In this document: positions 20,223 through 30,382 of the stretch, one piece after another
Numbering within the stretch: position 1 is the first letter of the stretch
Layout of the letters: every line of letters begins with the position of its first letter
Program-made: the position numbers and the translations under genes
Notes under the pieces: model-generated
What the model saw: only the letters and a program-made list of their open reading frames with translations
Databases searched by the model: none
What the model was told of the DNA's origin: nothing
Origin: an uncultured Roseburia sp.
GTDB lineage: Bacteria; Bacillota_A; Clostridia; Lachnospirales; Lachnospiraceae
Direction of reading: 5' to 3'
NCBI GenBank assembly: GCA_900557275.1
Contig: USRX01000004.1
Location: 79,924 to 143,923, forward strand
Length of the DNA: 64,000 nucleotides

Positions 20223-22022
20223 ATGAGAAAATATCCGGTTTTAAAGTGCATCATCCTATTTATCTGTGTGCTGGCGGGAATCATTGCGTTCCGGCAAAGC
20301 CAGGCAGTAAAGACCGCTTCGGAGTTTAAAAATAAAGAGCAGGTCTATGCCTGTGAGATATTAGATATGTTTGAGATTGCGGATATAGGAAATGAAGAGA
20401 TGCAGGCCATGCTGCTGCCAAAAGTATCTGCGGTTCTTACAGAAAATGATGTGAATCTGATTTATACAACGCTGGGATTTTCTGCTATTGATGACAAAAC
20501 GGGGGAAACGCCAATACAACGTTCAGAATGGACGGCCTATTATGAACAGTTATTACAATCCCTTGGAAAAACAGATCAGGTAGAGATTTTGAGATTACAG
20601 TATCTGGGAATGGTTCCGGGAGAGAAGCGGATCATTACAGAACAGGGAAATTTTAATACTTCCATAGAGGAATCGTTCTGGACATATGGTGCGTATTATG
20701 AAGTATATGCAACGGGAAATAATATTCTTCTGATTAGGCAGGAACAGGGAACACCCGGGCTTTTGAGCCGGTTTCGTAAGGGAAAAGCGGCGGAACAGCA
20801 GCAAGGGCAGAATACTGTGGCAGTTCTTCAGACGGTGCGGGTAGTGCTGACCAATGATAATGGCAGAAAAGCGTTGCGGCAGCAATTTCAGATTCTGTGT
20901 GAATCCGGCTGCACAGTAAATACAAAAGATCAGACCCTGGATTACGGAGAGCATACAATTTTGACCCAGCAGGAATTAAAGTATCTTGCAGATGATTCTA
21001 ATGGCGTTACGATCATTCCTAAGACAGAACATACATTGTATCTGCAAGATGCGGACACAGGAAACTGGTCCGCCGCATATCGTGGAATTTTTATTATTTA
21101 TCAGAAAGATAATGCTTACTGGATCGTAAATCAGGTTCCTATGGAGGAATATATCTATGGTGTACTGCCCGGTGAAATGCCGGAAAGTTTTGAACCGGAA
21201 GCACTGAAAGCACAGGCTGTCTGTGCCAGAACATTTGCCAGCCAGATGATCCGGGGCGGGAAATACGGGGAATATCAGGCAGATGTGGACGACTCCGTAA
21301 ACAGTCAGGTCTACAACCGTAACGGAGAAAATGAAAAATCCATACAGGCAGCAGATGCAACAAAAGGACAGATTCTCATCTCGCAGGCGGATCAGCAGCC
21401 GGCTTCTGTGTATTATTACTCCACCTCCTGTGGAATCTCTGCGGGGATGGAAGCGTGGGGACAGGAAAGCGTTCCATATTTGAAAAGTATTTCTTTGGTG
21501 ACAACATTGCCGGAGAATCTGGCACTTTCTACAGAATCTGATTCCATGCAGATCGCATCCTGTCAGATTGACTGGGATAGTTTTTTAAAACGGACAGATA
21601 TAGCAGCATATGACAGTGAAAGCCGTTATTTTCGCTGGAAGGCATATATCACATTGCCACGGGATACTTACTTTTTTATCGAGAAACGGGAAGCATCCGG
21701 AGAAATCACAGACATTCGTTTTCAAACGGGAAATCAGACGTCTCATATTGTGACGGAAAATGAGATCCGGCAGGAAATCGGGAAATATCTGACAGCGGTA
21801 GAAGACAAAAACGGACAGAAAAATACTTCTATGAAAATGCTTCCAAGTGCCTGGTTTACAATTGATGCCGGAACAGAGCCGAACAGTTATATTTTATATG
21901 GCGGTGGTCTGGGCCATGGAATCGGAATGAGCCAGTATGGCGCGAATGGAATGGCAAAATCAGGCAAAGATTATAAAGAAATATTGCAATCATTTTTTCA
22001 TGGAACAGAAATAAAATCTTAA
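20223..22022 (+). CDS. SpoIID/LytB domain protein
   Basis: This 599-residue secreted or membrane-anchored protein starts with a short signal-anchor (residues about 7-27, IILFICVLAGIIAF). The C-terminal half is a SpoIID domain: PMEEYIYGVLPGEMP with the catalytic Glu, LKAQAVCARTFA, and the end motif GLGHGIGMSQYGANGMA. SpoIID enzymes are lytic transglycosylases acting on denuded glycan, best known from forespore engulfment. The first 250 residues match no domain I know. SpoIID itself is usually about 340 residues, so this may be a vegetative relative rather than SpoIID. Confidence 0.85.
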   Translation: MRKYPVLKCIILFICVLAGIIAFRQSQAVKTASEFKNKEQVYACEILDMFEIADIGNEEMQAMLLPKVSAVLTENDVNLIYTTLGFSAIDDKTGETPIQRSEWTAYYEQLLQSLGKTDQVEILRLQYLGMVPGEKRIITEQGNFNTSIEESFWTYGAYYEVYATGNNILLIRQEQGTPGLLSRFRKGKAAEQQQGQNTVAVLQTVRVVLTNDNGRKALRQQFQILCESGCTVNTKDQTLDYGEHTILTQQELKYLADDSNGVTIIPKTEHTLYLQDADTGNWSAAYRGIFIIYQKDNAYWIVNQVPMEEYIYGVLPGEMPESFEPEALKAQAVCARTFASQMIRGGKYGEYQADVDDSVNSQVYNRNGENEKSIQAADATKGQILISQADQQPASVYYYSTSCGISAGMEAWGQESVPYLKSISLVTTLPENLALSTESDSMQIASCQIDWDSFLKRTDIAAYDSESRYFRWKAYITLPRDTYFFIEKREASGEITDIRFQTGNQTSHIVTENEIRQEIGKYLTAVEDKNGQKNTSMKMLPSAWFTIDAGTEPNSYILYGGGLGHGIGMSQYGANGMAKSGKDYKEILQSFFHGTEIKS

Positions 22023-22139
22023 AAAAATGTAAATACTTTTGAAAATACTTGTGAAGTAAATCAAAACATGGTAATCTGTAAAATTGATGGTAAAGATATG
22101 CGGTCTCGCAAATGAAAAAGGTTTTAAAGGAAACAAACG

Positions 22140-23081
22140 ATGAGTGGTTATGTCCCAATTGTAAAAGACTTTCTGAATAAATTAAAAAGAGATAACGTGG
22201 GCGCATATGCCGCACAGGCTACGCTGTTTATTATTATGTCAGTGCTTCCATTTCTGTTGGTGCTCAGTTCTCTGATTCGTTATACACCGATTACAGAGAG
22301 CATGATCTTGAATGGTATTCATAAATTTATGCCTGGTTCCATCAGTCCATTGTTTGTGTCGGTTATTGATGAAACTTATAAAAATTCAGCAAAGCTTCTG
22401 GTTCCGGCAATCATTATTGCGATTTATTCTTCTGCAAAGGCTGTGCAGAGTTTGCGGTATGGATTAAATATTATTTATGATATCCCGGAGACACGTAACT
22501 GGTTCGTGCTCCGTTTTCGGGCAATGTTGGATACATTGCTGTTAATCTTGGTCATGATTGTCTTGCTTTTGTTACTGGTATTTGGACGCAAGATACAAGG
22601 GATACTTGTTCAACACGCCCCAATCGTTTCAAAAGTGACGGAAATGATCCTAAAGATGCGAATGGTAGTGATTTTTATTATGCTTATCGCAGTATTCTGT
22701 TTTATTTATAAATTTCTGCCGAACAGAAAGGCAACATTCAGAAGTCAGTTGATAGGCGCAGTCGGATGTGCTGCAGCATGGTATGTATTTACTTTCGGTC
22801 TGTCTATTTATGTCAACTTTTTTCAGGGATTTTCTTTGTATGGAAGTCTGACCACATTGTTGTTGATTATGTTCTGGCTGAGTATCTGTATGTATATTTT
22901 TATGGTATGTGGAGAGGTAAACAGCCGTTTTGAAGTTCTGTGGAGACAGATTAAAGAAACGAATCTGCGCAACAAGCGGGAAAAAGAACGCAAACGGGAA
23001 GCGCAGTTGCGAGTAGAACTGGAAGAAAAAGAGAGAAAAATCCGCACTTCAAAAGACAGAGAATTTAATACGAAAAAATAA
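22140..23081 (+). CDS. YihY/virulence factor BrkB family membrane protein
   Basis: This 313-residue protein has about six membrane segments and the family signatures AAQATLFIIMSVLPF near the N-terminus and NFFQGFSLYGSLTTLLLIMFWL near the end of the membrane part (about residues 223-245). The final 55 residues form a highly charged, probably coiled-coil, cytoplasmic tail (KREKERKREAQLRVELEEKE). Family function is unsettled; it was once called ribonuclease BN in error. It stands alone between the SpoIID-like gene and the pheST leader. Confidence 0.88.
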   Translation: MSGYVPIVKDFLNKLKRDNVGAYAAQATLFIIMSVLPFLLVLSSLIRYTPITESMILNGIHKFMPGSISPLFVSVIDETYKNSAKLLVPAIIIAIYSSAKAVQSLRYGLNIIYDIPETRNWFVLRFRAMLDTLLLILVMIVLLLLLVFGRKIQGILVQHAPIVSKVTEMILKMRMVVIFIMLIAVFCFIYKFLPNRKATFRSQLIGAVGCAAAWYVFTFGLSIYVNFFQGFSLYGSLTTLLLIMFWLSICMYIFMVCGEVNSRFEVLWRQIKETNLRNKREKERKREAQLRVELEEKERKIRTSKDREFNTKK

Positions 23082-23124
23082 TACAAAGACAAAACTTTTT
23101 ACATAGAAAAGACAGAACGTCGTC

Positions 23125-23153
23125 TTGCAAATTTAAAAGGTGTGTGTTAAAAT
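23125..23153 (+). promoter_or_regulatory. Promoter of the pheST T-box transcript
   Basis: TTGCAA, a 17-bp spacer and TAAAAT. Transcription would start near 23160, about 70 bases before T-box stem I. Confidence 0.55.
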
Positions 23154-23229
23154 AACACAGTCTTTTGGCTGAAGAGTTTGACTCATTGGAATATGAACAA
23201 ACACAGTTCGGTCTGAAATGATATATTGT

Positions 23230-23512
23230 AGAAATGCATAGATGGTGCACAGTAGATATCCAACATCCACAGAGAGAAAAACCACAGGCTGAAAGTTTTT
23301 TACAAAAGATATTGAAATTCACACCGGAGCAGCAGTTTTGAACAGATAGGAAAATGTCGAGAGTAGGAGCTGACGTAAGACATACGTTACATGTTATATG
23401 AGTGTTCGGAGAACTGGAACAATAAATTTGTCAGATAGTTATTCGAAAAACAGGGTGGTAACGCGGATATGACTTCGTCCCTTATAGGGGACGAAGTTTT
23501 TTATTTGGCAGA
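23230..23512 (+). promoter_or_regulatory. T-box leader responding to uncharged tRNA-Phe
   Basis: Stem I is closed by GGTG (23244-23247) with CACC (23322-23325). It contains AGTA at 23251, the AGAGAG...GGCTGAAAG distal motif at 23270-23295 and the specifier loop GAAATTCAC, with the Phe codon TTC at 23318-23320. The T-box AGGGTGGTAACGCGG is at 23452-23466; its TGGT would pair with the ACCA end of tRNA-Phe. The terminator ACTTCGTCCC/GGGGACGAAGT with a T tract follows at 23472-23502. Uncharged tRNA-Phe should stabilise the antiterminator and switch on pheST, a classical Firmicute arrangement. Confidence 0.93.
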
Positions 23513-23609
23513 AGTTTTTCTGCCAGAACCATAGATTTATATGCAGAGAGACCAATTGAATAAGAAATGGGTATCTTCTGCTTAATGTATTTTTGAGAGG
23601 AGAATTTCG

Positions 23610-24629
23610 ATGAAAGAAAGATTGGAAAAAATCAGAGCAGCAGCGATTGAAGCCATGTCATCCGCAGATGGATTATCTGCATTAAATGACGTCAGAGTTG
23701 CTTATCTTGGGAAAAAAGGAGAACTGACAGCCGTATTAAAGAGCATGAAAGATGTTGCCAAAGAGGACAGACCGGCAGTTGGTCAGCTGGTAAATGAGAC
23801 CCGTGTGGCAATCGAGAAAAAACTGGAAGAGACCAAGAAGAAAATGGAAGAGGCAGCGCTGGAGCTTCGTCTGAAAAAAGAAGTGATTGATGTAACGCTT
23901 CCGGCAAAGAAAAACCGTGTCGGACATGGTCATCCGAATACTATCGCTCTGGAAGAAGTTGAACGTATCTTTGTAGGTATGGGCTATGAAGTTGTAGAAG
24001 GACCAGAAGTAGAGTATGATTATTATAACTTTGAAGCACTGAACATTCCAGCAAACCATCCGGCAAAAGACGAACAGGATACATTCTATATTAATAATGA
24101 TATTGTGCTTCGTACCCAGACATCCCCGGTACAGGTGCGTATGATGGAGCAGGGTAAACTGCCGATCCGTATGATCGCGCCGGGACGCGTATTCCGTGCT
24201 GATGAGGTGGATGCAACTCATTCTCCATCTTTCCATCAGATTGAAGGTCTGGTTATTGATAAAGATATTACTTTTGCAGACCTGAAAGGAACGCTTCAGG
24301 AATTTGCAAAACAGTTGTTCGGACCGGAGACAAAAGTAAAATTCCGCCCGCACCATTTCCCATTTACAGAACCGAGTGCAGAAGTAGATGTAACCTGCTT
24401 CAAATGCGGTGGAAAAGGATGCCGTTTCTGCAAAGGAGAAGGATGGATTGAAATCCTTGGCTGTGGAATGGTACACCCACATGTACTGGAGATGAGCGGT
24501 ATCGATCCGAAAGAATACACAGGATTTGCATTTGGTGTAGGTCTGGAGCGAATCGCACTGCTGAAATATGAGATTGATGATATGCGTTTGTTGTACGAAA
24601 ACGATGACCGATTCCTGAAACAGTTTTAG
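23610..24629 (+). CDS. pheS: Phenylalanyl-tRNA synthetase, alpha subunit
   Basis: This 339-residue catalytic subunit of the alpha2-beta2 enzyme attaches Phe to its tRNA. The N-terminal coiled coil that touches tRNA spans about residues 1-90. Class II motif 2 is GRVFRADEVDATHSPSFHQIEG (partly quoted here as RVFRADEVDATHSP), and motif 3 is FGVGLERIALLKY. A small Cys cluster (CFKCGGKGCRFCKGEGW) near residue 270 is common in Clostridia. It is controlled by the T-box leader and followed by pheT. Confidence 0.96.
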   Translation: MKERLEKIRAAAIEAMSSADGLSALNDVRVAYLGKKGELTAVLKSMKDVAKEDRPAVGQLVNETRVAIEKKLEETKKKMEEAALELRLKKEVIDVTLPAKKNRVGHGHPNTIALEEVERIFVGMGYEVVEGPEVEYDYYNFEALNIPANHPAKDEQDTFYINNDIVLRTQTSPVQVRMMEQGKLPIRMIAPGRVFRADEVDATHSPSFHQIEGLVIDKDITFADLKGTLQEFAKQLFGPETKVKFRPHHFPFTEPSAEVDVTCFKCGGKGCRFCKGEGWIEILGCGMVHPHVLEMSGIDPKEYTGFAFGVGLERIALLKYEIDDMRLLYENDDRFLKQF

Positions 24630-24869
24630 CGAGCAACGAGAAGAGCAGATTCTGTCAAAAATAGGAAAACAGACTGTGAAAGCTCGCTTTCAACAGGCTG
24701 CTTTGCTATTTTTGACAGTAATTGTTCGGCGACTGCCGGACAATGAGGGAATCTCTGATTCCCGAATCTGCGACCGGAGCCAATACCTGTAGTGAAAGCC
24801 ACCTATAGAAAAGAAGACTGTAAAAGCTGGCTATCGGAAAACAGAATTTAATTACAAGGAGAAAGCAAA
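24630..24869 (+). other. Structured pheS-pheT intergenic segment
   Basis: The 240-bp gap between two genes of one enzyme is dense in inverted repeats: GCGAGC/GCTCGC (24629/24682), CTGTCAAAAATAG/CTATTTTTGACAG (24652/24706), TTGTTCGGC-GACT-GCCGGACAA (24722-24743) and GGGAATC-TCT-GATTCCC (24747-24763). There is no T tract. The role is unknown; mRNA processing or stability is possible. Confidence 0.55.
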
Positions 24870-27287
24870 ATGAAAACTTCATTATCATGGATAAAAGAAT
24901 ATGTGCCGGATCTTGATGTGCAGCCACAAGAATATATGGATGCCATGACATTATCCGGATCAAAAGCAGAAGGATATGAAAAACTGGATGCCGATCTGGA
25001 TAAGATCGTGATTGGTCAGATCGTAAAAATCGAGCCGCATCCAGATGCAGACAAGCTGGTTATCTGCCAGGTAGATATCGGAACAGAGACCATTCAGATC
25101 GTAACAGGCGCACCGAATGTATTTGAAGGAGCAAAAGTTCCGGTTGTATTGGATGGCGGCCGTGTTGCCGGTGGACATGATGGAAGCCGTACCGAAGGCG
25201 GTATCAAGATCAAAAAAGGTAAATTAAGAGGTATCCCGTCCAACGGAATGATGTGTTCTATCGAGGAACTTGGCTCTTCCAGAGATTATTATCCGGCAGC
25301 ACCGGAAAATGGTCTGTATATCATGCCGGAAGATGCTGTTGTAGGCGAGAGTGCCATCAAAGCACTTGGTCTGGATGATGTAGTTGTAGAGTACGAGATC
25401 ACATCCAACCGTGTAGACTGCTTCAGCGTCCTTGGTATCGCAAGAGAAGCTGCTGCAACTTTTGGAAAAGAATTTGTACCGCCGGTAGTGACAGAGACCG
25501 GAAACAGCGAAGATGTCAATGATTACATTAAAGTAAAAATTGAAGATACAGACCTCTGTTCCCGTTACTGTGCAAGAGTCGTTAAAAATATCAAGATTGC
25601 TCCATCTCCGGAATGGATGCAGCACAGACTGGCAGCACACGGAATCCGTCCGATCAACAATATCGTAGATATTACAAACTATGTAATGGAAGAGTATGGT
25701 CAGCCAATGCATGCTTATGATATGGATACCATCGCAAACAATGAGATTATTGTACGCCGTGCGAAAAAAGATGAGCCGTTTGTAACTTTGGATGGTCAGG
25801 AACGTACGCTGGATGAATCCATCCTGATGATCTGTGACGGCGAGAAACCGGTAGGACTTGCTGGTATCATGGGCGGAGAAAATTCTATGATCACAGACAA
25901 TGTATCTACCATGTTATTTGAGGCTGCATGCTTTGATGGAACAAATATCCGTCTGTCCAGTAAAAAAGTAGGGCTTCGTACGGACGCATCTGCTAAATTT
26001 GAAAAAGGACTGGATCCGAACAATGCCATTGATGCCATCAACCGTGCCTGCCAGCTGATCGAAGAACTGGGCGCAGGAGAAGTCGTTGGCGGTGTCGTAG
26101 ATGTATATCCGAATGTAAAGACCGGCAGACGGATCAAACTGGATGCAGCATGGATCAATAAATTACTGGGAACCGATATTTCAGAAGAGACTATGATCGG
26201 CTATCTGAAAAAGATCGATCTTGGCTTTGATGAGGAGACAAAAGAAGTCATCGTTCCTTCCTGGAGACAGGATCTGGAGCGCGATGCGGATATCGCAGAA
26301 GAAGTGGCAAGATTTTTCGGCTATGCAAATATCCCGACGACCCTTCCAAAAGGCGAAGCTACAACAGGAAAACTTTCCTTTAAACTTCGTGTGGAAGAAG
26401 TGGTAAGAGAAGTTGCACAGTTCTGTGGATTCAGCCAGGGAATGTGTTATTCCTTTGAAAGTCCGAAAGTATTTGATAAACTTCTGATTTCAGAAGACAG
26501 TAAAATGCGCCAGGCAGTTGTAATCTCCAATCCGCTGGGAGAAGATTTCAGTATCATGCGTACCACTTCTCTGAACGGTATGCTGACATCCCTTTCTACG
26601 AACTTCAACCGCAGAAATAAAGATGTCCGTCTGTACGAACTTGGAAACATCTATCTTCCAAAACAGATTCCGGTTACCGAACTTCCGGAAGAACGTATGC
26701 AGCTGACTCTGGGCATGTATGGCGATGGCGATTTCTTTACGATGAAAGGTGTTGTAGAAGAAATCCTTGACAATACAGAACTGAATCTGAAACCGGAGTA
26801 TGATCCGAATGCAGGACTTCCGTTCTTTCATCCGGGACGTCAGGCAAATATCGTTTACGATGGAACTGTCATCGGATATCTGGGAGAAGTACATCCGACT
26901 GTAGCAGCAAATTATTCTATCAAAGAGCGCGTTTATGTCGCTGTACTGGATATGAATGAGATTACTGCACGGGCAAGCTTTGATAAGAAATACGAAGGCA
27001 TTGCAAAATATCCGGCAGTCAGCCGTGACTTAAGTATGGTCGTTCCGAAATCCATCCTTGCCGGAGATATCGAGAAAGTCTTTGACCAGAGAGGCGGACA
27101 TATTCTGGAAAGCTATAAGCTGTTTGACGTCTATGAAGGCGCACAGATCAAACATGGTTACAAATCATTGGCCTATACATTAAGCTTCCGTGCGAAAGAC
27201 CGCACACTGGAAGAAGCAGATATTACAAAAGTAATGACAAAGATCATGAACGGACTTGCAGATCTGGGCATTGATCTGCGTCAGTAA
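24870..27287 (+). CDS. pheT: Phenylalanyl-tRNA synthetase, beta subunit
   Basis: This 805-residue subunit carries tRNA recognition and Phe-tRNA editing. Domain order is standard: EMAP-like tRNA-binding domain at about 40-155 (IGQIVKIEPHPDADKLVIC), B3/B4 editing domain at about 210-385 with RYCARVVKNIK and NNIVDITNYV, B5 at about 405-475, core domain, then the ferredoxin-fold anticodon-binding domain at the end (KYPAVSRDLSMVVPK). AAGGAG precedes ATG. The gap to queA is 24 bp, so these are cotranscribed. Confidence 0.96.
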   Translation: MKTSLSWIKEYVPDLDVQPQEYMDAMTLSGSKAEGYEKLDADLDKIVIGQIVKIEPHPDADKLVICQVDIGTETIQIVTGAPNVFEGAKVPVVLDGGRVAGGHDGSRTEGGIKIKKGKLRGIPSNGMMCSIEELGSSRDYYPAAPENGLYIMPEDAVVGESAIKALGLDDVVVEYEITSNRVDCFSVLGIAREAAATFGKEFVPPVVTETGNSEDVNDYIKVKIEDTDLCSRYCARVVKNIKIAPSPEWMQHRLAAHGIRPINNIVDITNYVMEEYGQPMHAYDMDTIANNEIIVRRAKKDEPFVTLDGQERTLDESILMICDGEKPVGLAGIMGGENSMITDNVSTMLFEAACFDGTNIRLSSKKVGLRTDASAKFEKGLDPNNAIDAINRACQLIEELGAGEVVGGVVDVYPNVKTGRRIKLDAAWINKLLGTDISEETMIGYLKKIDLGFDEETKEVIVPSWRQDLERDADIAEEVARFFGYANIPTTLPKGEATTGKLSFKLRVEEVVREVAQFCGFSQGMCYSFESPKVFDKLLISEDSKMRQAVVISNPLGEDFSIMRTTSLNGMLTSLSTNFNRRNKDVRLYELGNIYLPKQIPVTELPEERMQLTLGMYGDGDFFTMKGVVEEILDNTELNLKPEYDPNAGLPFFHPGRQANIVYDGTVIGYLGEVHPTVAANYSIKERVYVAVLDMNEITARASFDKKYEGIAKYPAVSRDLSMVVPKSILAGDIEKVFDQRGGHILESYKLFDVYEGAQIKHGYKSLAYTLSFRAKDRTLEEADITKVMTKIMNGLADLGIDLRQ

Positions 27288-27311
27288 AAGACAGGGACGG
27301 GGAATCATCAA

Positions 27312-28337
27312 ATGAATGTAAAAGATTTTTACTTTGACCTGCCGCAGGAGCAGATCGCCCAGGATCCGCTGGAAGATCGCTCCTCTTCCCGTCTGTTGGT
27401 GTTAGACCGGGAAACGGGCGAGCGGGAACATAAGATTTTTAAAGATATTGTGGATTATCTGAAACCGGGTGATTGTCTGGTGTTAAATAACACAAAAGTA
27501 ATCCCGGCAAGACTTTACGGCGAAAAAGAAGGCACGCAGGCAAAGATTGAGATCCTTCTTTTAAAACGAAAAGAAAATGATGTTTGGGAAACTCTGGTAA
27601 AACCGGGAAAGAAAGCAAAACCGGGTACAAAGATATCCTTTGGAGGCGGCCTGTTAAAAGGCGAAGTCATTGACGTCGTGGAAGAGGGCAACCGCCTGAT
27701 CAAATTTACGTATGACGGCATTTTCGAGGAGATTCTCGATCAGCTTGGCCAGATGCCACTGCCACCATACATTACCCACCAGTTAAAAGATAAGAACCGT
27801 TACCAGACGGTATATGCAAAATATGACGGATCAGCAGCCGCACCGACGGCAGGACTGCATTTTACACCGCAACTGCTGGAACAGATCAAAGAGATGGGTG
27901 TAGACATAGCAGAGGTAACCCTCCATGTAGGACTGGGAACGTTTCGTCCGGTAAAAGTGGAAAATGTGCTGGATCATCATATGCATTCAGAGTTTTATAT
28001 GGTCAGCCAGGAAGCGGCAGATAAGATTAACCGCGCAAAAGAAAACGGTCACAGAGTGATCTGCGTTGGAACCACAAGCTGTCGTACTATCGAATCTGCG
28101 GCAGACGAGAACGGCAGACTCAAAGAGAGCAGCGGATGGACAGAAATCTTCATCTATCCGGGTTACGAATTCAAAGTGTTGGATTGCCTGATCACGAACT
28201 TCCATCTGCCGGAATCCACCCTCCTGATGCTCGTATCAGCCCTTGCGGGAAGAGAGCATGTGCTTGAGGCATATGAAGAAGCGGTAAAAATGGGATATCG
28301 GTTTTTCTCTTTTGGGGATGCGATGTTTATAGAATAA
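27312..28337 (+). CDS. queA: tRNA preQ1(34) S-adenosylmethionine ribosyltransferase-isomerase
   Basis: This 341-residue enzyme adds the ribosyl part of SAM to preQ1 in the wobble position of GUN tRNAs, giving epoxyqueuosine. Hallmarks are [16 protein letters not shown] at the start, [20 protein letters not shown] and the C-terminal [12 protein letters not shown]. The length is normal. It ends the pheST transcript, ahead of a good terminator. Confidence 0.95.
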   Translation: MNVKDFYFDLPQEQIAQDPLEDRSSSRLLVLDRETGEREHKIFKDIVDYLKPGDCLVLNNTKVIPARLYGEKEGTQAKIEILLLKRKENDVWETLVKPGKKAKPGTKISFGGGLLKGEVIDVVEEGNRLIKFTYDGIFEEILDQLGQMPLPPYITHQLKDKNRYQTVYAKYDGSAAAPTAGLHFTPQLLEQIKEMGVDIAEVTLHVGLGTFRPVKVENVLDHHMHSEFYMVSQEAADKINRAKENGHRVICVGTTSCRTIESAADENGRLKESSGWTEIFIYPGYEFKVLDCLITNFHLPESTLLMLVSALAGREHVLEAYEEAVKMGYRFFSFGDAMFIE

Positions 28338-28373
28338 CATCCAAATCGTACAAATGTAATCAAGAAAGCTAAG

Positions 28374-28405
28374 AAAACCGGGGGTTTTACGCCTCCGGTT
28401 TTTTC
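28374..28405 (+). terminator. Terminator of the pheST-queA operon
   Basis: AAAACCGGGGG and CCTCCGGTTTT form the stem around TTTTACG, followed by TTTTTTC. Confidence 0.75.
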
Positions 28406-28539
28406 TTTCGTAACATGAGACTATGAAGAAAAGTCTGTAAATAAGCTCCTTCTATGATAAGTAAGAGCGAATTGTTCATCTTGTGAGTTTTTCGCTCTTG
28501 ATATATATATCAGCTATAAATTTGTGTGTCATTTTTCTC

Positions 28540-30192
28540 TTAAAAGTAATGAGAAAATTTCAATATTTCAAAGGACATCAACAGTTGCAGTCTTATATCT
28601 GGATCATCCAGATTCAGATGCCATTTTTCTTCCAACTGTTTAATATGATAAATGACATTGTTACGGTGCATATCCAATTTGTTGGCAACATCTGTTAATT
28701 TCCTGTCACATCTGAGATATTCATAAAGAATTTCCAGTTGCTGACGGGATTTTTTTGTGTCCGTTTTTAACATCTGCAAGATAGATGAGTCACAGAATGC
28801 GAATGTTTTATCCTTTTGGGGTGCGGAAAAGATCAGATTCTGCAGCCAGTGATCTTCGTAAAAGCAGAACATGTCCGTACATTGTTTTTCAAAAATATGA
28901 TACAGATTCTCGGCTTGCTGATAGGCGCAGGAGAACTGTCCGATTGTTGGAAACGGTTTGCTGATATACATGAGGATATTTCTGTCTGTAAAATCTTTTA
29001 ACACAGATTTCAGCTGGCTTCTGAGATAATCACGATAATCCAGTTCCCGGAATTTTGGCAGATGATACAGGATCACGATACTGTCGTGGTAGGAAAAAAT
29101 ACGGCAGTTGATCATATTGTTGCGAAGAAGCTGGATAAAATAATTTTCTGAAGCTTTCTGGCGGATATCGGAATGCAGACTGATCACGATATAATTTCCT
29201 TCATAATCCAGATCATTATAATAGATACGTTCCCGGATCTGTTCCGGGGGCGTATCCGGATTGTCTAAAAGATCCATCAGAAAGTAATCGGTAACAGAAC
29301 GATTTTTCAGAAAATCAGAATGCTGTTTTTCCAGAAGATGTTCAATGCTGTCACAAAAAATCTGAAAGATCTGATGGATGTAACTGCGGGGATATTCACT
29401 GGTGTGCAGTAAAATACAGTATACAGCCAGTTCATTGTGGATGTTGATGGCTCGTGCAAAGTCTGCATGTTCGCGGAATGCATCCGGTTCCCCGATGGCA
29501 CTTCCTGTATGCTCCATCTGCGCGAAGATGCGGTCTTTTTCAAAATATTTTACTGTTTCCAGATCCAGATAACCGTTGGTAATCGCACTCTGGAAAATGT
29601 GATCATTCAGACCGGGATACATGCGGGAATATGCAAGGAGTTTTAATGCAGGGTCGTAGATTAAAACAGGAGAAGCGATAAATGTTTCACTCAGATCAAT
29701 AAATTCCTGAAAGTCGGCATTTCGAAAGATGGCAAAATCCAACTGTCTTCCCCATTCGATAAAATCGCTGTAAACTTTCTGGAGTGCATTGAAACCGTCT
29801 GCGAGTTCCAGGTCAGTCTGAATAAAGATGATATTAGAACCAACGCCATCTGCTTTTTTGCTTTGCAAAGAACAGAGGTTTTTTGGAAAATAATTTCCAA
29901 AGATAATGACTGTAATATTGGACGGTAATGTGCCCGAAACATAATCTGTATCAGTATCAGAAGATTGATTGTTATCAGAAAGTATCTTTGCAGAGTAGTA
30001 GATCTGGTCTGTGACATACAGAAAATTTTCCGAAAGTTTTTCGCAGTGGCGTGGAAGCAGCTGAATTCCCTGCAGAGAACGTGATAAAAAATGATCTGGT
30101 AGCGGATGGAGCAAGTGGGCATCCGAATATTCTGCGAAAAATTTGGCTGTAATCATTTCAAGTGTGATGTTCATCGGTGGTTTTATATACAC
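28540..30192 (-). CDS. PucR/CdaR-type transcriptional regulator
   Basis: This 550-residue protein carries at its C-terminus the helix-turn-helix of PucR-type activators (LTDVANKLDMHRNNVIYHIKQ, about residues 501-521), preceded by a GGDEF-like or sensory central region of no clear type. Such proteins usually activate a neighbouring catabolic operon in response to its substrate. It is divergent from the FMN-reductase/hydrolase operon, and a palindrome lies in the shared promoter region. The annotated start is GTG (MYIKPPMNITLEM). ATG six codons later is an alternative, and the open frame extends further upstream without a good start. Confidence 0.85.
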   Translation of the reverse strand: MYIKPPMNITLEMITAKFFAEYSDAHLLHPLPDHFLSRSLQGIQLLPRHCEKLSENFLYVTDQIYYSAKILSDNNQSSDTDTDYVSGTLPSNITVIIFGNYFPKNLCSLQSKKADGVGSNIIFIQTDLELADGFNALQKVYSDFIEWGRQLDFAIFRNADFQEFIDLSETFIASPVLIYDPALKLLAYSRMYPGLNDHIFQSAITNGYLDLETVKYFEKDRIFAQMEHTGSAIGEPDAFREHADFARAINIHNELAVYCILLHTSEYPRSYIHQIFQIFCDSIEHLLEKQHSDFLKNRSVTDYFLMDLLDNPDTPPEQIRERIYYNDLDYEGNYIVISLHSDIRQKASENYFIQLLRNNMINCRIFSYHDSIVILYHLPKFRELDYRDYLRSQLKSVLKDFTDRNILMYISKPFPTIGQFSCAYQQAENLYHIFEKQCTDMFCFYEDHWLQNLIFSAPQKDKTFAFCDSSILQMLKTDTKKSRQQLEILYEYLRCDRKLTDVANKLDMHRNNVIYHIKQLEEKWHLNLDDPDIRLQLLMSFEILKFSHYF

Positions 30193-30306
30193 GCTTTTTC
30201 CGTCTGCCAGAAGAAGGGTGCGCTCCTTTCCTGCATAATTAAATATAAGTATAACAAAATTTGTAGGATGTTACAAAAGTATTTGTAAAAAAACATAGAG
30301 AACTTG

Positions 30307-30328
30307 GAGATTTCAGAAATGAAATCTC
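30307..30328. promoter_or_regulatory. Palindrome GAGATTTC-N6-GAAATCTC, candidate operator
   Basis: Eight-base arms mirror each other exactly around AGAAAT and cover the place where a -35 box should lie for the -10 TATAAT at 30342-30347. The following run of T also makes it look like a terminator, but no gene upstream points this way. Position and symmetry favour a binding site for the divergent PucR-like regulator (inference). Confidence 0.5.
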
Positions 30329-30382
30329 TTTTTTTCGTTTGTATAATGATAGCAACAAACAAAGAGAGAAGGAGAAAGTCAG

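Noticed and set aside
30307..30336. Terminator upstream of the hydrolase operon
   Set aside because: No upstream plus-strand gene feeds into it and it overlaps the promoter; an operator is the simpler reading, though not proven.
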